Source: Exiguobacterium aurantiacum DSM 6208 | Lineage (GTDB): Bacteria > Bacillota > Bacilli > Exiguobacteriales > Exiguobacteriaceae | Direction of reading: 5' to 3' | DNA: 64,000 nt | NCBI RefSeq assembly: GCF_000702585.1 | Contig: NZ_JNIQ01000001.1 | Location: forward strand, 1,431,001-1,495,000 | Shown here: one piece after another, positions 33,427-41,314 of the stretch | How the letters are laid out: every line of letters begins with the position of its first letter | Numbering within the stretch: position 1 is the first letter of the stretch | The notes under the pieces: model-generated | Database searches by the model: none | What the model was told of the DNA's origin: nothing | Seen by the model: the letters and a program-made list of their open reading frames with translations, nothing else | Made by a program: the position numbers and the translations under genes

Positions 33427-34218
33427 ATGAATATGTATTCAGATATAATCGGTGCGCTCGGCGAGGAGTGGACGGTCGCCTCGGCAGGTGGGATCACAGG
33501 TGAGGCATACGTGGCGACGACGCGCCAACAGAAAATTTTCGTCAAGCGGAACTCGTCTCCGTTTTTAGCGATTTTATCCGCCGAAGGCATCGTTCCGAAA
33601 TTATTATGGACGAAGCGAATGTTCAACGGCGATGTCCTAAGTGCGCAACAGTTCATCGAAGGGCGAGAGTTGTCCCCGGACGACATGAACCGTCCCGACG
33701 TGGCGGCCCAGCTTGGGAAAATCCATCATTCGAAAGAGCTATTGTTCATGCTACAACAATTGGACCATACGCCCGTCACGTCTGCCCTGTTGCTCCGGCA
33801 ATGTGCCGCCTACGGACAAGACGAGTCGAACGAGACGATCGACGAGGCGGTTCAATGGTTGATGAGCCACCGCCCGGTCGATGACGAGCAAGAACTCGTC
33901 GTCTGCCACTCGGATTTGAACCATAACAACTGGATCGAAGACGAGTCCGGTCAACTGTATTTGACCGACTGGGACGATGCCATCATCGCGGATCGGGCGT
34001 TTGACTTGGCGATGGTGCTCTATAGCTATGTCGACGAAACAGATTGGGAAAACTGGTTCCGGCAATACGGAGTCACTTTGACCGAAACGTTGCGTAATCG
34101 GATGCACTGGTACGCAATCGCCCAGACGGTGCTCACGATTTATGGGGAGCAGAGTGAGATGGAGCGACAAGAGGGACTTTCCGTCTTGCAAGAACTTCTC
34201 GACGAAACGAACGAATAG
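33427..34218 (+). CDS. ytmP: CcrZ/YtmP-family phosphotransferase
   Basis: A 263-residue choline-kinase-fold protein. KIFVKRNSSPFLAILSAEGIVPKL in the N-lobe (split at the conserved lysine) and the Brenner motif VVCHSDLNHNNWIE with LTDWDDAIIADRAFDLAMVL (DFD-like, about residues 185-205) are clear. It is orthologous to YtmP of B. subtilis and to CcrZ of streptococci, which phosphorylates nucleosides/deoxyribose compounds and links cell size to replication initiation. The start is uncertain: ATG 33427, ATG 33433 or TTG 33418, all with a weak Shine-Dalgarno. A terminator shared with the small opposite gene follows. Confidence 0.86.
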   Translation: MNMYSDIIGALGEEWTVASAGGITGEAYVATTRQQKIFVKRNSSPFLAILSAEGIVPKLLWTKRMFNGDVLSAQQFIEGRELSPDDMNRPDVAAQLGKIHHSKELLFMLQQLDHTPVTSALLLRQCAAYGQDESNETIDEAVQWLMSHRPVDDEQELVVCHSDLNHNNWIEDESGQLYLTDWDDAIIADRAFDLAMVLYSYVDETDWENWFRQYGVTLTETLRNRMHWYAIAQTVLTIYGEQSEMERQEGLSVLQELLDETNE

Positions 34219-34226
34219 AAATAGAA

Positions 34227-34258
34227 AAAGGGATGGCCCACAGCTGGGTCATCCCTTT
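34227..34258. terminator. Bidirectional terminator between ytmP and the 36-residue gene
   Basis: A 14-base stem with one mismatch (34227-34240 with 34245-34258), CAGC loop. On the minus strand the tail is TTTTTCT. Confidence 0.85.
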
Positions 34259-34267
34259 CAATATGCA

Positions 34268-34378
34268 TTATACATCATCAGGTTTCATAAAGAACGCCCA
34301 TACGAACGTCGCGATGACAGCGGCGAAAAAAGTTAACGGGGCCGCATAAAAAATTAAGAATTGGTCCAACGTGCTCAT
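34268..34378 (-). CDS. 36-residue single-TM protein, CydS-like
   Basis: A small gene on the minus strand with an excellent RBS (GAGGAGGT, seven bases before ATG 34378). The product begins MSTLDQFLIFYAAPLTFFAA, continues VIATFVWAFFMKPDDV, and has one membrane span (about residues 7-30) with an acidic end. The FLIxYAxP pattern and the length resemble the CydS-type small subunits of cytochrome bd oxidases in Firmicutes; no cydAB is near. The similarity is inferred from memory and needs testing. It shares the terminator with ytmP. It could also be an unrelated short membrane protein. Confidence 0.75.
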   Translation of the reverse strand: MSTLDQFLIFYAAPLTFFAAVIATFVWAFFMKPDDV

Positions 34379-34409
34379 CAATCTAACCTCCTCGGAAGGA
34401 TGATATACG

Positions 34410-34437
34410 TTCATTAAACAACGATTTCGTGTATAAT
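34410..34437 (+). promoter_or_regulatory. Promoter candidate of trmB
   Basis: A perfect TATAAT (34432-34437) with TTCATT 16 bases upstream (34410-34415). The leader is then about 70 bases long with no identified element. Confidence 0.5.
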
Positions 34438-34513
34438 CGCAAGGGGACTGCTCGCTTGAAGCGGCACAGTCAGATCAAACTTGAACATTTCATGAACGAA
34501 AGGTAGGATTTAC

Positions 34514-35161
34514 ATGCGATTACGCCACAAACCTTGGGCGAAAGACTATATGCAAGCTCAAGAACACGTCTTCATCACTGATCCCGCGTCGTTGAAAGGG
34601 AACTGGTCAACCGAGTTCGGCAATGACCACCCGCTCTTCATCGAGGTCGGGTCAGGGAAAGGACAATTCATCTTAGGAATGGCCAAACAACATCCGGACG
34701 TCAATTTTATCGCGATCGAGCTTTTCGAGAGCGTTGCCGTCTCGATCGTCCAAAAACTTGTCGAAACACCGATGCCGAACGTACGGGTGTTGACGGTCGA
34801 CGCCAAGCAACTCGTCGATTATTTCGAAGCAGGAGAGGTCGACCGCGTCTACTTGAACTTCTCGGATCCATGGCCGAAGACACGCCACGCGAAGCGTCGA
34901 TTGACGTATAAAACGTTCCTTGCCACGTACGAGTCGGTCTTACCGCGCGGCGGAGAAATCCATTTCAAAACGGATAACCGCAGTTTGTTCGAATACTCGC
35001 TCGAAAGCATGAGCCAATACGGGATGTACTTCACAGACATTTCACTCGATCTTCACGTGAACGAGCCGGCTGACAACGTTCGTACCGAGTACGAAGAGCG
35101 CTTCAGCGCAATGGGACAGCCGATTTACCGGATGGAGGCCGCGTTCCGTCCGAAAATTTGA
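34514..35161 (+). CDS. trmB: tRNA (guanine-N7-)-methyltransferase
   Basis: A 215-residue methyltransferase forming m7G46 in tRNA. LFIEVGSGKGQFILGMA (about residues 42-58) is the SAM-binding motif I, VYLNFSDPWPKTRHAKRRLTY (about 114-134, split at SDPWPK) is the TrmB signature with the catalytic aspartate, and EIHFKTDNRSLFEYSL follows. ATG 34514 after AAGGTAGGA gives a standard length. It stands where ytmQ/trmB is found in B. subtilis. Its terminator is not obvious; an AT-rich stretch follows. Confidence 0.96.
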   Translation: MRLRHKPWAKDYMQAQEHVFITDPASLKGNWSTEFGNDHPLFIEVGSGKGQFILGMAKQHPDVNFIAIELFESVAVSIVQKLVETPMPNVRVLTVDAKQLVDYFEAGEVDRVYLNFSDPWPKTRHAKRRLTYKTFLATYESVLPRGGEIHFKTDNRSLFEYSLESMSQYGMYFTDISLDLHVNEPADNVRTEYEERFSAMGQPIYRMEAAFRPKI

Positions 35162-35266
35162 CACGCTTTTTTCTTATTTTAATAGCATTTTCTTCACACT
35201 TTTTTCTTTCTTCTTGGTACAATAGGAATGACGCTAAATTGGAATTAGAGAAGGGGGAACATGGGG

Positions 35267-35776
35267 ATGTTGAAAAAAGCATGGGCAAGCCTGCTTGCAG
35301 TAATCTTCATTCTAACAATCGCACCACTTAATACCTCGGCTAACGAGGCGTTTTTGGACGCCCTAGAAGAGGACTTGAAGGCAACGCATTATGACTACAA
35401 AGAAGGAACTGCGGAAATCATCAAGCAAGAGACACTCACGTCTTCGAACGGAAATGAGATCATTGCAGCGGTCGTCGAGCTCGACACGATTCGTGACGGC
35501 ATCTTCATCACGCGTAAAACAGAGTTCCATTACTTTGACGCGACCGACAACAAGATTTTAGCGACGGCCGACCTCGGTGAAGTCGAAGGTGCGACCGAGT
35601 TTGCTGATGCGAACATCGACATGCTCGGACAAAAAGTCGTCTACTGGTTGCCTGTGTTGATCATGTTGTTGTTGATTGCGATTCCAGCACTCATCTTGTT
35701 CTTCGTCGTGCCACGTTTCTACTCGACGACGGAATACATGAACCCGATTTACGAAAAAAACGATAATCCACGTTAA
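35267..35776 (+). CDS. Secreted/anchored small protein of unknown function
   Basis: A 169-residue protein with an N-terminal signal sequence (MLKKAWASLLAVIFILTIAP, likely cleaved near TSANEA), an extracytoplasmic domain of about 95 residues with strands (LTSSNGNEIIAAVVELDTI, GIFITRKTEFHYF), and a strong C-terminal membrane segment (about 120-147, VVYWLPVLIMLLLIAIPALI) followed by a short cytoplasmic tail. ATG 35267 is nine bases from AAGGGGG; ATG 35261 is also in frame. I do not recognise a family. Its own promoter is probable and a clean terminator follows. Confidence 0.7.
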   Translation: MLKKAWASLLAVIFILTIAPLNTSANEAFLDALEEDLKATHYDYKEGTAEIIKQETLTSSNGNEIIAAVVELDTIRDGIFITRKTEFHYFDATDNKILATADLGEVEGATEFADANIDMLGQKVVYWLPVLIMLLLIAIPALILFFVVPRFYSTTEYMNPIYEKNDNPR

Positions 35777-35781
35777 AAAAA

Positions 35782-35807
35782 GAGCCGATTGATTCGGCTC
35801 TTTTTTT
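35782..35807. terminator. Terminator between the membrane protein and dhaM
   Basis: GAGCCGA/TCGGCTC (35782-35788, 35794-35800), extended by A on the left and T on the right, usable in both directions. Confidence 0.85.
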
Positions 35808-36168
35808 ATGTGTCTTGCTTCAATTGCTCCATAATTTGCTCGAGCTCCATCCCGTTTCCTGAGGAGACGGCGGCGACGAAGGCGCTCTCGACGATCGGTC
35901 CGTCATAAAACTGGACGTCTTTGTCGCCTTCATACATATCGATCGCCAATTCGGCGTTCATCGTCGCCGAACCGATATCGGACAAGAGGAGGGCCTCTTT
36001 GTCGACGGCTTCAAGCGCCTCAAGGATACGAGTCACATCGGTCCCGATGCTGCCATCTTCGAGCCCGCCGGCGAGATGGATTGGAACCGTCGGCGCCATT
36101 TCTTTCAACAAGTCTTGAATCCCTTCAGCGATCTTGGCGCTGTGGGAGACGATGATGAGTTCGACGAT
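35806..36168 (-). CDS. dhaM: PTS-dependent dihydroxyacetone kinase phosphotransferase subunit DhaM, ATC start
   Basis: A 120-residue EIIA-mannose-like domain that takes phosphate from HPr and passes it to DhaL-bound ADP. Read from codon 36168 the protein begins (M/I)VELIIVSHSAKIAEGIQDL, the canonical DhaM start with the phosphorylated histidine in SHS, and later has HLAGGLEDGSIGTDV. The codon at the expected start is ATC, not ATG. AGGAGG lies nine bases upstream and the dhaL stop (TAA) ends two bases before it. The first standard start (TTG 36111) would drop the active histidine. It may initiate at ATC by coupling, or have lost its start codon. Confidence 0.8.
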   Translation of the reverse strand: MVELIIVSHSAKIAEGIQDLLKEMAPTVPIHLAGGLEDGSIGTDVTRILEALEAVDKEALLLSDIGSATMNAELAIDMYEGDKDVQFYDGPIVESAFVAAVSSGNGMELEQIMEQLKQDT

Positions 36169-36169
36169 G

Positions 36170-36760
36170 TTAACCGACCTCCTTCATGATGGCTTTCAAA
36201 ACGATGGCGCTTGACATCGCCCCAGGGTCGATCGTCCCGCGTGAGTTGTCGCCGAAGTAAGAGGCGCGCCCTTTCGTCGCTTTCATGTCTTCGGTGTTTT
36301 GGACGAGCTCGTCAAGTTTCGCGACGTAGTCGTCCGAGTCGTTCAGTTCGTTCAGGAACGGTTCCCATACATCGACCATCGTCTTTTGACCTACTTCCGA
36401 TTTCCCACGCGCCTTGATGGCGGCCGCACCTTCCTCGAGGGCGGATTTGACGAGCGCGAAATCCGCTTCCTCGGCATCGCCGAACGCCGTTGCCGCTTTC
36501 ACGAACGCCGAGCCATAGAGGGGGCCGGCCGCTCCGCCGACTTTCGCCATGAGCGTCATTCCGACTTTCTTGCTCAAAGCGCCGAGTGAATCGTAATCCT
36601 CATCGAGTACGGAAACGACGGCCTCGAACCCGCGAGACATGTTAATCCCGTGATCACCGTCACCGATGGCTCGGTCCAGGTCGGTCAGTGTGTCTTTGTT
36701 TGCCTCGATTTCTGATTGGGCGTTCCGTAGCGCTTCTTTCAACCCGTCTATCGTTAACAT
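36170..36760 (-). CDS. dhaL: Dihydroxyacetone kinase subunit DhaL
   Basis: A 196-residue ADP-binding subunit. TLTDLDRAIGDGDHGINMSRGF (split at AIGDGDHG, about residues 30-37) holds the aspartates that coordinate magnesium and ADP, and GGAAGPLYGSAFVKAA and FGDNSRGTIDPGAMSSAIVL are family motifs. DhaL transfers phosphate from DhaM to dihydroxyacetone bound by DhaK. ATG 36760 has GAGGTG nine bases upstream; the reading frame extends to 36841 but overlaps dhaK. It starts 19 bases after dhaK and ends just before dhaM, giving a three-gene operon. Confidence 0.95.
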   Translation of the reverse strand: MLTIDGLKEALRNAQSEIEANKDTLTDLDRAIGDGDHGINMSRGFEAVVSVLDEDYDSLGALSKKVGMTLMAKVGGAAGPLYGSAFVKAATAFGDAEEADFALVKSALEEGAAAIKARGKSEVGQKTMVDVWEPFLNELNDSDDYVAKLDELVQNTEDMKATKGRASYFGDNSRGTIDPGAMSSAIVLKAIMKEVG

Positions 36761-36779
36761 GCGATCAACACCTCGTTTA

Positions 36780-37757
36780 TCAAATTTTGAAACCGTGCGC
36801 TGCCGAAGGCGCATCGAGATAATTCGTAATTTCATCATCAAGTGGTAAGAGCGTGATTGAGAAACCGTGCATCTCGAGCGATGTCATATAGTTGCCGACG
36901 TATTTCCGCTTCAGCGTATAGCCGGCCGCCTCAAGTTTTTTGGCGACGAAATGATAGGTGACATACAGCTCGGACAGCGGAGTACCGCCCATTCCGTTGA
37001 CCATAACAGCGACTTCGCCCGGCTCGACTTCCTTCTTCAAGTGATCGAGAAGGTCATCTACGATCGAATCGACGCCTGTCGTGGGCTTCCGCTCGACCCC
37101 ACGCTCCCCGTGAATGCCGATCCCAATCTCCATCTCTTCCTCATTCAAGTCGAAGCCCGGTTTTCCGCTCACAGGCATGTAGCACGGTTCGACGGCCATC
37201 CCCATGGAACGGACGTGGCTCGCGACTTTTTCGGCGACGGTTTTGACTTCCTCGAGCGATTTCCCGCTCGCGGCAGCAGCCCCTGCCACTTTATGAACGA
37301 AAACCGTCCCGGCCACACCGCGGCGATCGTCTTTGTTCGCAATGGCGACGTCATCCGCAACGACGACGTGGTCGACTTTAATGCCTTCAGCGTCTGCGAG
37401 TTCCGCGGCGAGCTCGAAGTTCATCACGTCCCCGGCATAGTTTTTCACGACAAGGAGGACCCCATTTCCGCCATCCGCCGCCTTGATGCCTTCAAGCACC
37501 ATGTCTGGCGTCGGGGATGTGAACACTTCTCCGCAGACGGCGGCGTCTAACATCCCATCGCCCACGTAACCGGCATGCGCCGGCTCGTGACCGCTGCCAC
37601 CACCGGAGACGAGACCGACTTTTCCAGACTTCGCGCCACCTGCTCGACAGATGACGTTTACTCCTTCGACACGACCGTACACGTCAGGATGGGCGTGGAC
37701 CATCCCTTCGACCATTTGCGATACGAGCTCATTTGCCTCACCGATCAGTTTTTTCAC
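36780..37757 (-). CDS. dhaK: Dihydroxyacetone kinase subunit DhaK
   Basis: A 325-residue substrate-binding subunit, near the family length of about 330. VSGGGSGHEPAHAGYVG (about residues 50-66) has the glycine-rich loop, and the covalent hemiaminal histidine is expected near residue 218 in the segment GIGIHGERG. GGNGVLLVVKNYAGDVMNFELA is also typical. The start is GTG 37757, after AAAGGAGTG. It is the first gene of dhaKLM; no DhaS/DhaQ-type regulator is seen. With DhaL and DhaM it feeds dihydroxyacetone into glycolysis as DHAP at the cost of PEP. Confidence 0.96.
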   Translation of the reverse strand: MKKLIGEANELVSQMVEGMVHAHPDVYGRVEGVNVICRAGGAKSGKVGLVSGGGSGHEPAHAGYVGDGMLDAAVCGEVFTSPTPDMVLEGIKAADGGNGVLLVVKNYAGDVMNFELAAELADAEGIKVDHVVVADDVAIANKDDRRGVAGTVFVHKVAGAAAASGKSLEEVKTVAEKVASHVRSMGMAVEPCYMPVSGKPGFDLNEEEMEIGIGIHGERGVERKPTTGVDSIVDDLLDHLKKEVEPGEVAVMVNGMGGTPLSELYVTYHFVAKKLEAAGYTLKRKYVGNYMTSLEMHGFSITLLPLDDEITNYLDAPSAAHGFKI

Positions 37758-37833
37758 GTGGGATCACTCCTTTTCGAATTTAAAAAAAGTACCAATTACA
37801 TTTTTCCACTCTTTTAGCTGGATTAAACAAAAA

Positions 37834-37855
37834 AACCGGCGAATCTTCGCCGGTT
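37834..37855 (-). terminator. Terminator of the PepSY gene
   Basis: A perfect 10-bp stem AACCGGCGAA/TTCGCCGGTT with a two-base gap; on the minus strand it runs into TTTTT. Confidence 0.85.
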
Positions 37856-37859
37856 CTGG

Positions 37860-38162
37860 TCATGCATATTCGAGTAAAGCACCTGTCTCTGAGTCGACCG
37901 TGAATTGGTACGTCTTTTCTTCATCGTTCTCAAGGACAGAAATGCCGCCTTTGAAGACGTCATATTCGCGACCATCGTAAGTATAAACCTCAGGAGATGC
38001 CGAGATCCATGCCCCTTGGACGTGACCTTTGGCTGAAAACGCGCGTTTCGTATATTCGAGCGCATCTTCGGCCGATAAGCTTCGTTCATCTAATACTTTT
38101 TTCGTCATAAGTGCGGCAACGACAGCGACCCCGATTCCAACTAACCAATACCTTTTCTTCAT
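37860..38162 (-). CDS. PepSY-type small membrane-anchored protein
   Basis: A 100-residue protein. There is one N-terminal membrane segment (KRYWLVGIGVAVVAALMT, about residues 3-20), then an extracytoplasmic part with the pattern LSAEDALEYTKRAFSAKGHV ... YQFTVDSETGALLEYA, which resembles the PepSY domain (Pfam: peptidase propeptide and YpeB). Such domains may inhibit peptidases near the cell surface. The role is unproven. The RBS GGGGAGGT precedes ATG 38162. It is divergent from ytoP, from which it is separated by only 135 bases. Confidence 0.75.
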   Translation of the reverse strand: MKKRYWLVGIGVAVVAALMTKKVLDERSLSAEDALEYTKRAFSAKGHVQGAWISASPEVYTYDGREYDVFKGGISVLENDEEKTYQFTVDSETGALLEYA

Positions 38163-38297
38163 ATGACTACCTCCCCTTGAACTGTGGCTATCATGTACAT
38201 CGTACCAAAACCTGTACCCCATTGGAATGAAAAGCATTCGCTTCTATCGAAAACTTCTGTATATAATGGTTGCACAACGGTTGAAGGGATGAGACAG

Positions 38298-39371
38298 ATG
38301 GAACAAAAAACGAGAGATTTATTCAAGACGCTGACCGAGCTGCCAGGTGCACCGGGCTTTGAGTCGGAAGTGCGCAGTTTCGTGCGGGACCGCATCACAC
38401 CGCACGTCGATGAAGTCATGACGGACGGCATCGGTTCGATTTTCGGGAAGCGTGTCGGAGACGAATCGGGACCGCGAATCATGGTCGCTGGCCATATGGA
38501 TGAAGTCGCGTTCATGGTCACCCGGATCACGGACAACGGCATGTTATACATACAACCACTCGGCGGCTGGTGGAACCAAGTGCTCATGGCCCAACGATTT
38601 GATATCGTGACAGCGGACGGAAAGATTCCAGGGGTCGTCGCCTCGACACCACCGCACTTGCTCGGGCCAGACGCGATGAACAAACCGATGGAAATCAAAC
38701 AGATGTTCATCGACATCGGGGCCGATTCGAAAGAAGAGGCGGAGTCTTGGGGAGTACGTCCGGGTCTTCCGGCCATCCCGTCAAGCGAGTTCACACCGCT
38801 CCATCATCCGAAAAAGATCATGGCGAAAGCGTGGGACAACCGCTACGGCGTCGGTCTCGCTGTCGAGCTGTTAGAAGAGACGACGAAAGCGGACCATCCG
38901 AACATTTTGTTCTCCGGTGCGACCGTACAAGAAGAAGTCGGGCTTCGTGGCGCTCAGACAGCTGCCGAGATGATTCAACCGGACGTCGCCCTCGTGCTCG
39001 ATGCGTCACCGGCGAACGATGCGTCGGGAAACAAGACCGAGTTCGGCCAACTTGGAGAAGGGGCGCTCATCCGCATTCTCGACCGCGTCATGGTCATGTC
39101 CCCTGAGATGCGTGATTTCTTGCTCGATACGGCGTCAGACGAAAACATTAAAACGCAATACTTTGTCTCCCCAGGTGGCACGGACGCCGGTCGGATCCAC
39201 TTAAGCGGTCAAGGCGTACCGACGGCCGTCATCGGGGTTGCGGCCCGTTACATTCACACGCACGCATCGATTCTCCATACGGACGATTACGACGCGGCGA
39301 AAGCGCTCTTGAAGGCGCTCGTCAAGCGGCTCGACCGCTCAACGATGGAAACGTTGCGCGCCTCCCGTTGA
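38298..39371 (+). CDS. ytoP: M42 family glutamyl aminopeptidase (YtoP)
   Basis: A 357-residue metallo-aminopeptidase. ELPGAPGFESEVRSFVRD at the N-terminus, MVAGHMDEVAFMV (first metal histidine and aspartate, about residues 61-73), KAWDNRYGVGLAVEL (bridging aspartate), ATVQEEVGLRGAQTAA (catalytic glutamate) and YIHTHASI (last histidine) occur in the order expected for the M42/FrvX family. ATG 38298 lies eight bases after AAGGGATGAG; an upstream open frame to 38184 overlaps the promoter region (TATAAT at 38262-38267). It works on N-terminal acidic or neutral residues in the cytoplasm. Confidence 0.92.
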   Translation: MEQKTRDLFKTLTELPGAPGFESEVRSFVRDRITPHVDEVMTDGIGSIFGKRVGDESGPRIMVAGHMDEVAFMVTRITDNGMLYIQPLGGWWNQVLMAQRFDIVTADGKIPGVVASTPPHLLGPDAMNKPMEIKQMFIDIGADSKEEAESWGVRPGLPAIPSSEFTPLHHPKKIMAKAWDNRYGVGLAVELLEETTKADHPNILFSGATVQEEVGLRGAQTAAEMIQPDVALVLDASPANDASGNKTEFGQLGEGALIRILDRVMVMSPEMRDFLLDTASDENIKTQYFVSPGGTDAGRIHLSGQGVPTAVIGVAARYIHTHASILHTDDYDAAKALLKALVKRLDRSTMETLRASR

Positions 39372-39377
39372 TTCGGA

Positions 39378-39406
39378 AACGTCACTTTACAAGTGGCGTT
39401 TTTTTT
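39378..39406 (+). terminator. Terminator of ytoP
   Basis: AACGTCACTT/AAGTGGCGTT stem (39378-39387, 39391-39400), with one G-T pair, TAC loop and T-run. Confidence 0.85.
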
Positions 39407-39494
39407 ATTGCTATTTATTAAAAAATGCTTATACTAAAAAACGTGTGAAGACACGAACGTTACTACTGACAAGACAATGAAAAGAGGAAGTCCC

Positions 39495-40511
39495 ATGCTC
39501 AAGAAAAAAGGCATCACGTTAAGCCCGTCCTTGTACTTCGTGACGGTGCTTAGTTATATGGCGCTCGGTTTGTTCAGCACACTGATCATCGGATTGATCA
39601 TGAAGACGATCGGCGGTCAATTGGCCGAGGCGGCGCTTGGCAATTTTGGTCCGACGCTCATCGCCATTGGCGACGTCGCAATCGGCTTGACCGGTCCGGC
39701 CATCGGTATTGCCATCGCCTATGCCCTGCAGGCACCGCCGCTCATCTTGTTCTCGGCGCTCGTCGTCGGGACGTTCGGCTATGAGTTCGGTCCGGCCGGT
39801 AGTTATGTGGCAACGCTTCTCGCCGTCGAAGTGGCGAAACTCGTCTCCAAGTCGACAAAGCTTGATATTCTCGTCACCCCGTTCACGACGATCGCGGTCG
39901 GTTATGTGAGTGCGACGTACATCGGAAAGTATGTCGGGCTGTTCATGACGCAACTCGGGACGTGGATTGAGTGGGGGACCGAGCAACAACCGCTCTTCAT
40001 GGGTGTCGTTGTGGCGACGCTTATGGGACTCGCGTTGACGGCTCCAATCTCGAGTGCGGCCATCGCGCTCATGCTCGGATTGAGCGGAGTCGCCGCCGGC
40101 GCTGCGACGGTCGGTTGTGCGGCGCAGATGATCGGTTTTGCTGTCACAAGTTATCGAGATAATGGAATCGGCGGGGCGATCGCACAAGGCATCGGGACAT
40201 CGATGCTTCAAGTCGGGAACGTCGTGAAAAATCCGTGGATTTTGCTTCCGCCGACACTTGCCGGGGCCGTGTTGGCGCCGATAGCCATCTTACTATTCGA
40301 ACTAGAGAGCGTTGCAGCGGGTGCCGGTATGGGGACGAGCGGTCTCGTCGGGCCGATCGTCATGCTCGAGACGATGGGCTTCAGCTGGCATACGCTCATC
40401 GTCGTCTCGGGTTTCCTGATCGTCGGACCAGCGATTCTCAGCTATGCCGTCTATCAAGTGCTTTTCCGGATGGACCGGATTCGACCGAACGACATGAAAA
40501 TCGAATATTGA
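39495..40511 (+). CDS. Lone PTS EIIC-like transporter (PTS_EIIC_2 family)
   Basis: A 338-residue membrane protein with about ten hydrophobic segments rich in glycine and alanine, such as LYFVTVLSYMALGLFSTLII and IAIGDVAIGLTGPAIGIAIA. The pattern PPLILFSALVVGTFGYEFGPAGSY and ALTAPISSAAIALMLGLSG fit the PTS_EIIC_2 family, whose members often occur without EIIA/EIIB genes and may act as facilitators rather than group translocators. No other PTS component is adjacent (the nearest, DhaM, is unrelated in use). ATG 39495 is behind AGAGGAAG; ATG 39477 is in frame but overlaps that site. Confidence 0.8.
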   Translation: MLKKKGITLSPSLYFVTVLSYMALGLFSTLIIGLIMKTIGGQLAEAALGNFGPTLIAIGDVAIGLTGPAIGIAIAYALQAPPLILFSALVVGTFGYEFGPAGSYVATLLAVEVAKLVSKSTKLDILVTPFTTIAVGYVSATYIGKYVGLFMTQLGTWIEWGTEQQPLFMGVVVATLMGLALTAPISSAAIALMLGLSGVAAGAATVGCAAQMIGFAVTSYRDNGIGGAIAQGIGTSMLQVGNVVKNPWILLPPTLAGAVLAPIAILLFELESVAAGAGMGTSGLVGPIVMLETMGFSWHTLIVVSGFLIVGPAILSYAVYQVLFRMDRIRPNDMKIEY

Positions 40512-40517
40512 ACACAA

Positions 40518-40548
40518 AAAAAGCGTTTCCTAAGAAGGAACGCTTTTT
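40518..40548. terminator. Bidirectional terminator
   Basis: AAAAAGCGTTTCCT pairs with AGGAACGCTTTTT around AAGA, between convergent genes. Confidence 0.88.
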
Positions 40549-40550
40549 GA

Positions 40551-40883
40551 TTAGATTCCAAGAAATTGACGGACCGTCTCGACAGTCTCCCGCGGCACAC
40601 GGAAACTCGCCAAAAATAAGACGAGGAGGATGACATAGATCGGGATGAGAAACCGTTTTCGGACAATCGGTAAGTAGCGGGCCGCCTTTTTCAATGCCTG
40701 TTCGACGACATAAATGACGGCGAAACCGATGACGAGCCAAATTAAAATTTCTGAACGTGTCTTATCTGTATCAATAAACAAGTATCCGTAGCGGAGAATG
40801 GCGAGCATGCCGATGACACCGACGAGTTGCTCGAGCGGATGCTTCATATCTGGATTCAATTGTTCCCGCGTCCATTTTGTCAT
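40551..40883 (-). CDS. Small integral membrane protein, three predicted TM segments
   Basis: A 110-residue protein of unknown function. A short soluble N-terminus (TKWTREQLNPDMKHPLEQLV) is followed by three hydrophobic stretches (about residues 22-36, 47-60 and 77-92) with a basic cytoplasmic loop between the second and third (ALKKAARYLPIVRKR). The RBS AAAGGTGA precedes ATG 40883. It is divergent from ytpP (gap 114 bases) and convergent with the EIIC gene. I do not recognise a family. Confidence 0.7.
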   Translation of the reverse strand: MTKWTREQLNPDMKHPLEQLVGVIGMLAILRYGYLFIDTDKTRSEILIWLVIGFAVIYVVEQALKKAARYLPIVRKRFLIPIYVILLVLFLASFRVPRETVETVRQFLGI

Positions 40884-40997
40884 GTCGTCACCTTTTTCTA
40901 ATAGTCTTCGCTCTCGATTATAGCAAAACGTGAGAGCGGAATGTGAGAACGGACATATGCTATCATGAATGGGGAAAAAAGAACAGGAGTGGTGAAA

Positions 40998-41309
40998 ATG
41001 AAACAATTGAAAACAATGACGGAATATACAGAAGCTAAACAAGGAAAGAGTATTTTCATGTTTTCAGCGACATGGTGTGGGGATTGCCGTTTTCTCGACC
41101 CGTTCATGCCTGAAATCGAAGCGAAATTCTCGGATTGGACGTTTTACTACGTTGATCGTGACGAGTGGATCGAGCTTGCCCAAGAGTTAGATATTTTTGG
41201 AATCCCAAGCTTCGTCGCTTTCAATGAAGGCCAAGAGGTCGACCGTTACGTCGGTCGCGAGCGGAAGACACCTGAGCAAGTCGAAGCGTTCGTCAACGGG
41301 CTAGGGTGA
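40998..41309 (+). CDS. ytpP: Thioredoxin-like protein YtpP
   Basis: A 103-residue thioredoxin fold. The active-site segment is FSATWCGDCRFLDPFMPEI (about residues 22-40), with C-G-D-C in place of C-G-P-C, and the cis-proline loop is FGIPSFVAFNEGQEV. It is probably a cytoplasmic thiol oxidoreductase of low or specific activity. The RBS AGGAGTGG precedes ATG 40998. Its stop (TGA at 41307) is followed six bases on by the ytpQ start, and the order ytpP-ytpQ-ytpR is as in B. subtilis, so one operon is likely. Confidence 0.92.
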   Translation: MKQLKTMTEYTEAKQGKSIFMFSATWCGDCRFLDPFMPEIEAKFSDWTFYYVDRDEWIELAQELDIFGIPSFVAFNEGQEVDRYVGRERKTPEQVEAFVNGLG

Positions 41310-41314
41310 GCGGA

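Noticed and set aside
39519-40211. Antisense frame opposite the EIIC gene (230 codons)
   Set aside because: The sense strand encodes a clear membrane protein; the antisense product is Arg/Asp/His-rich and without a motif.
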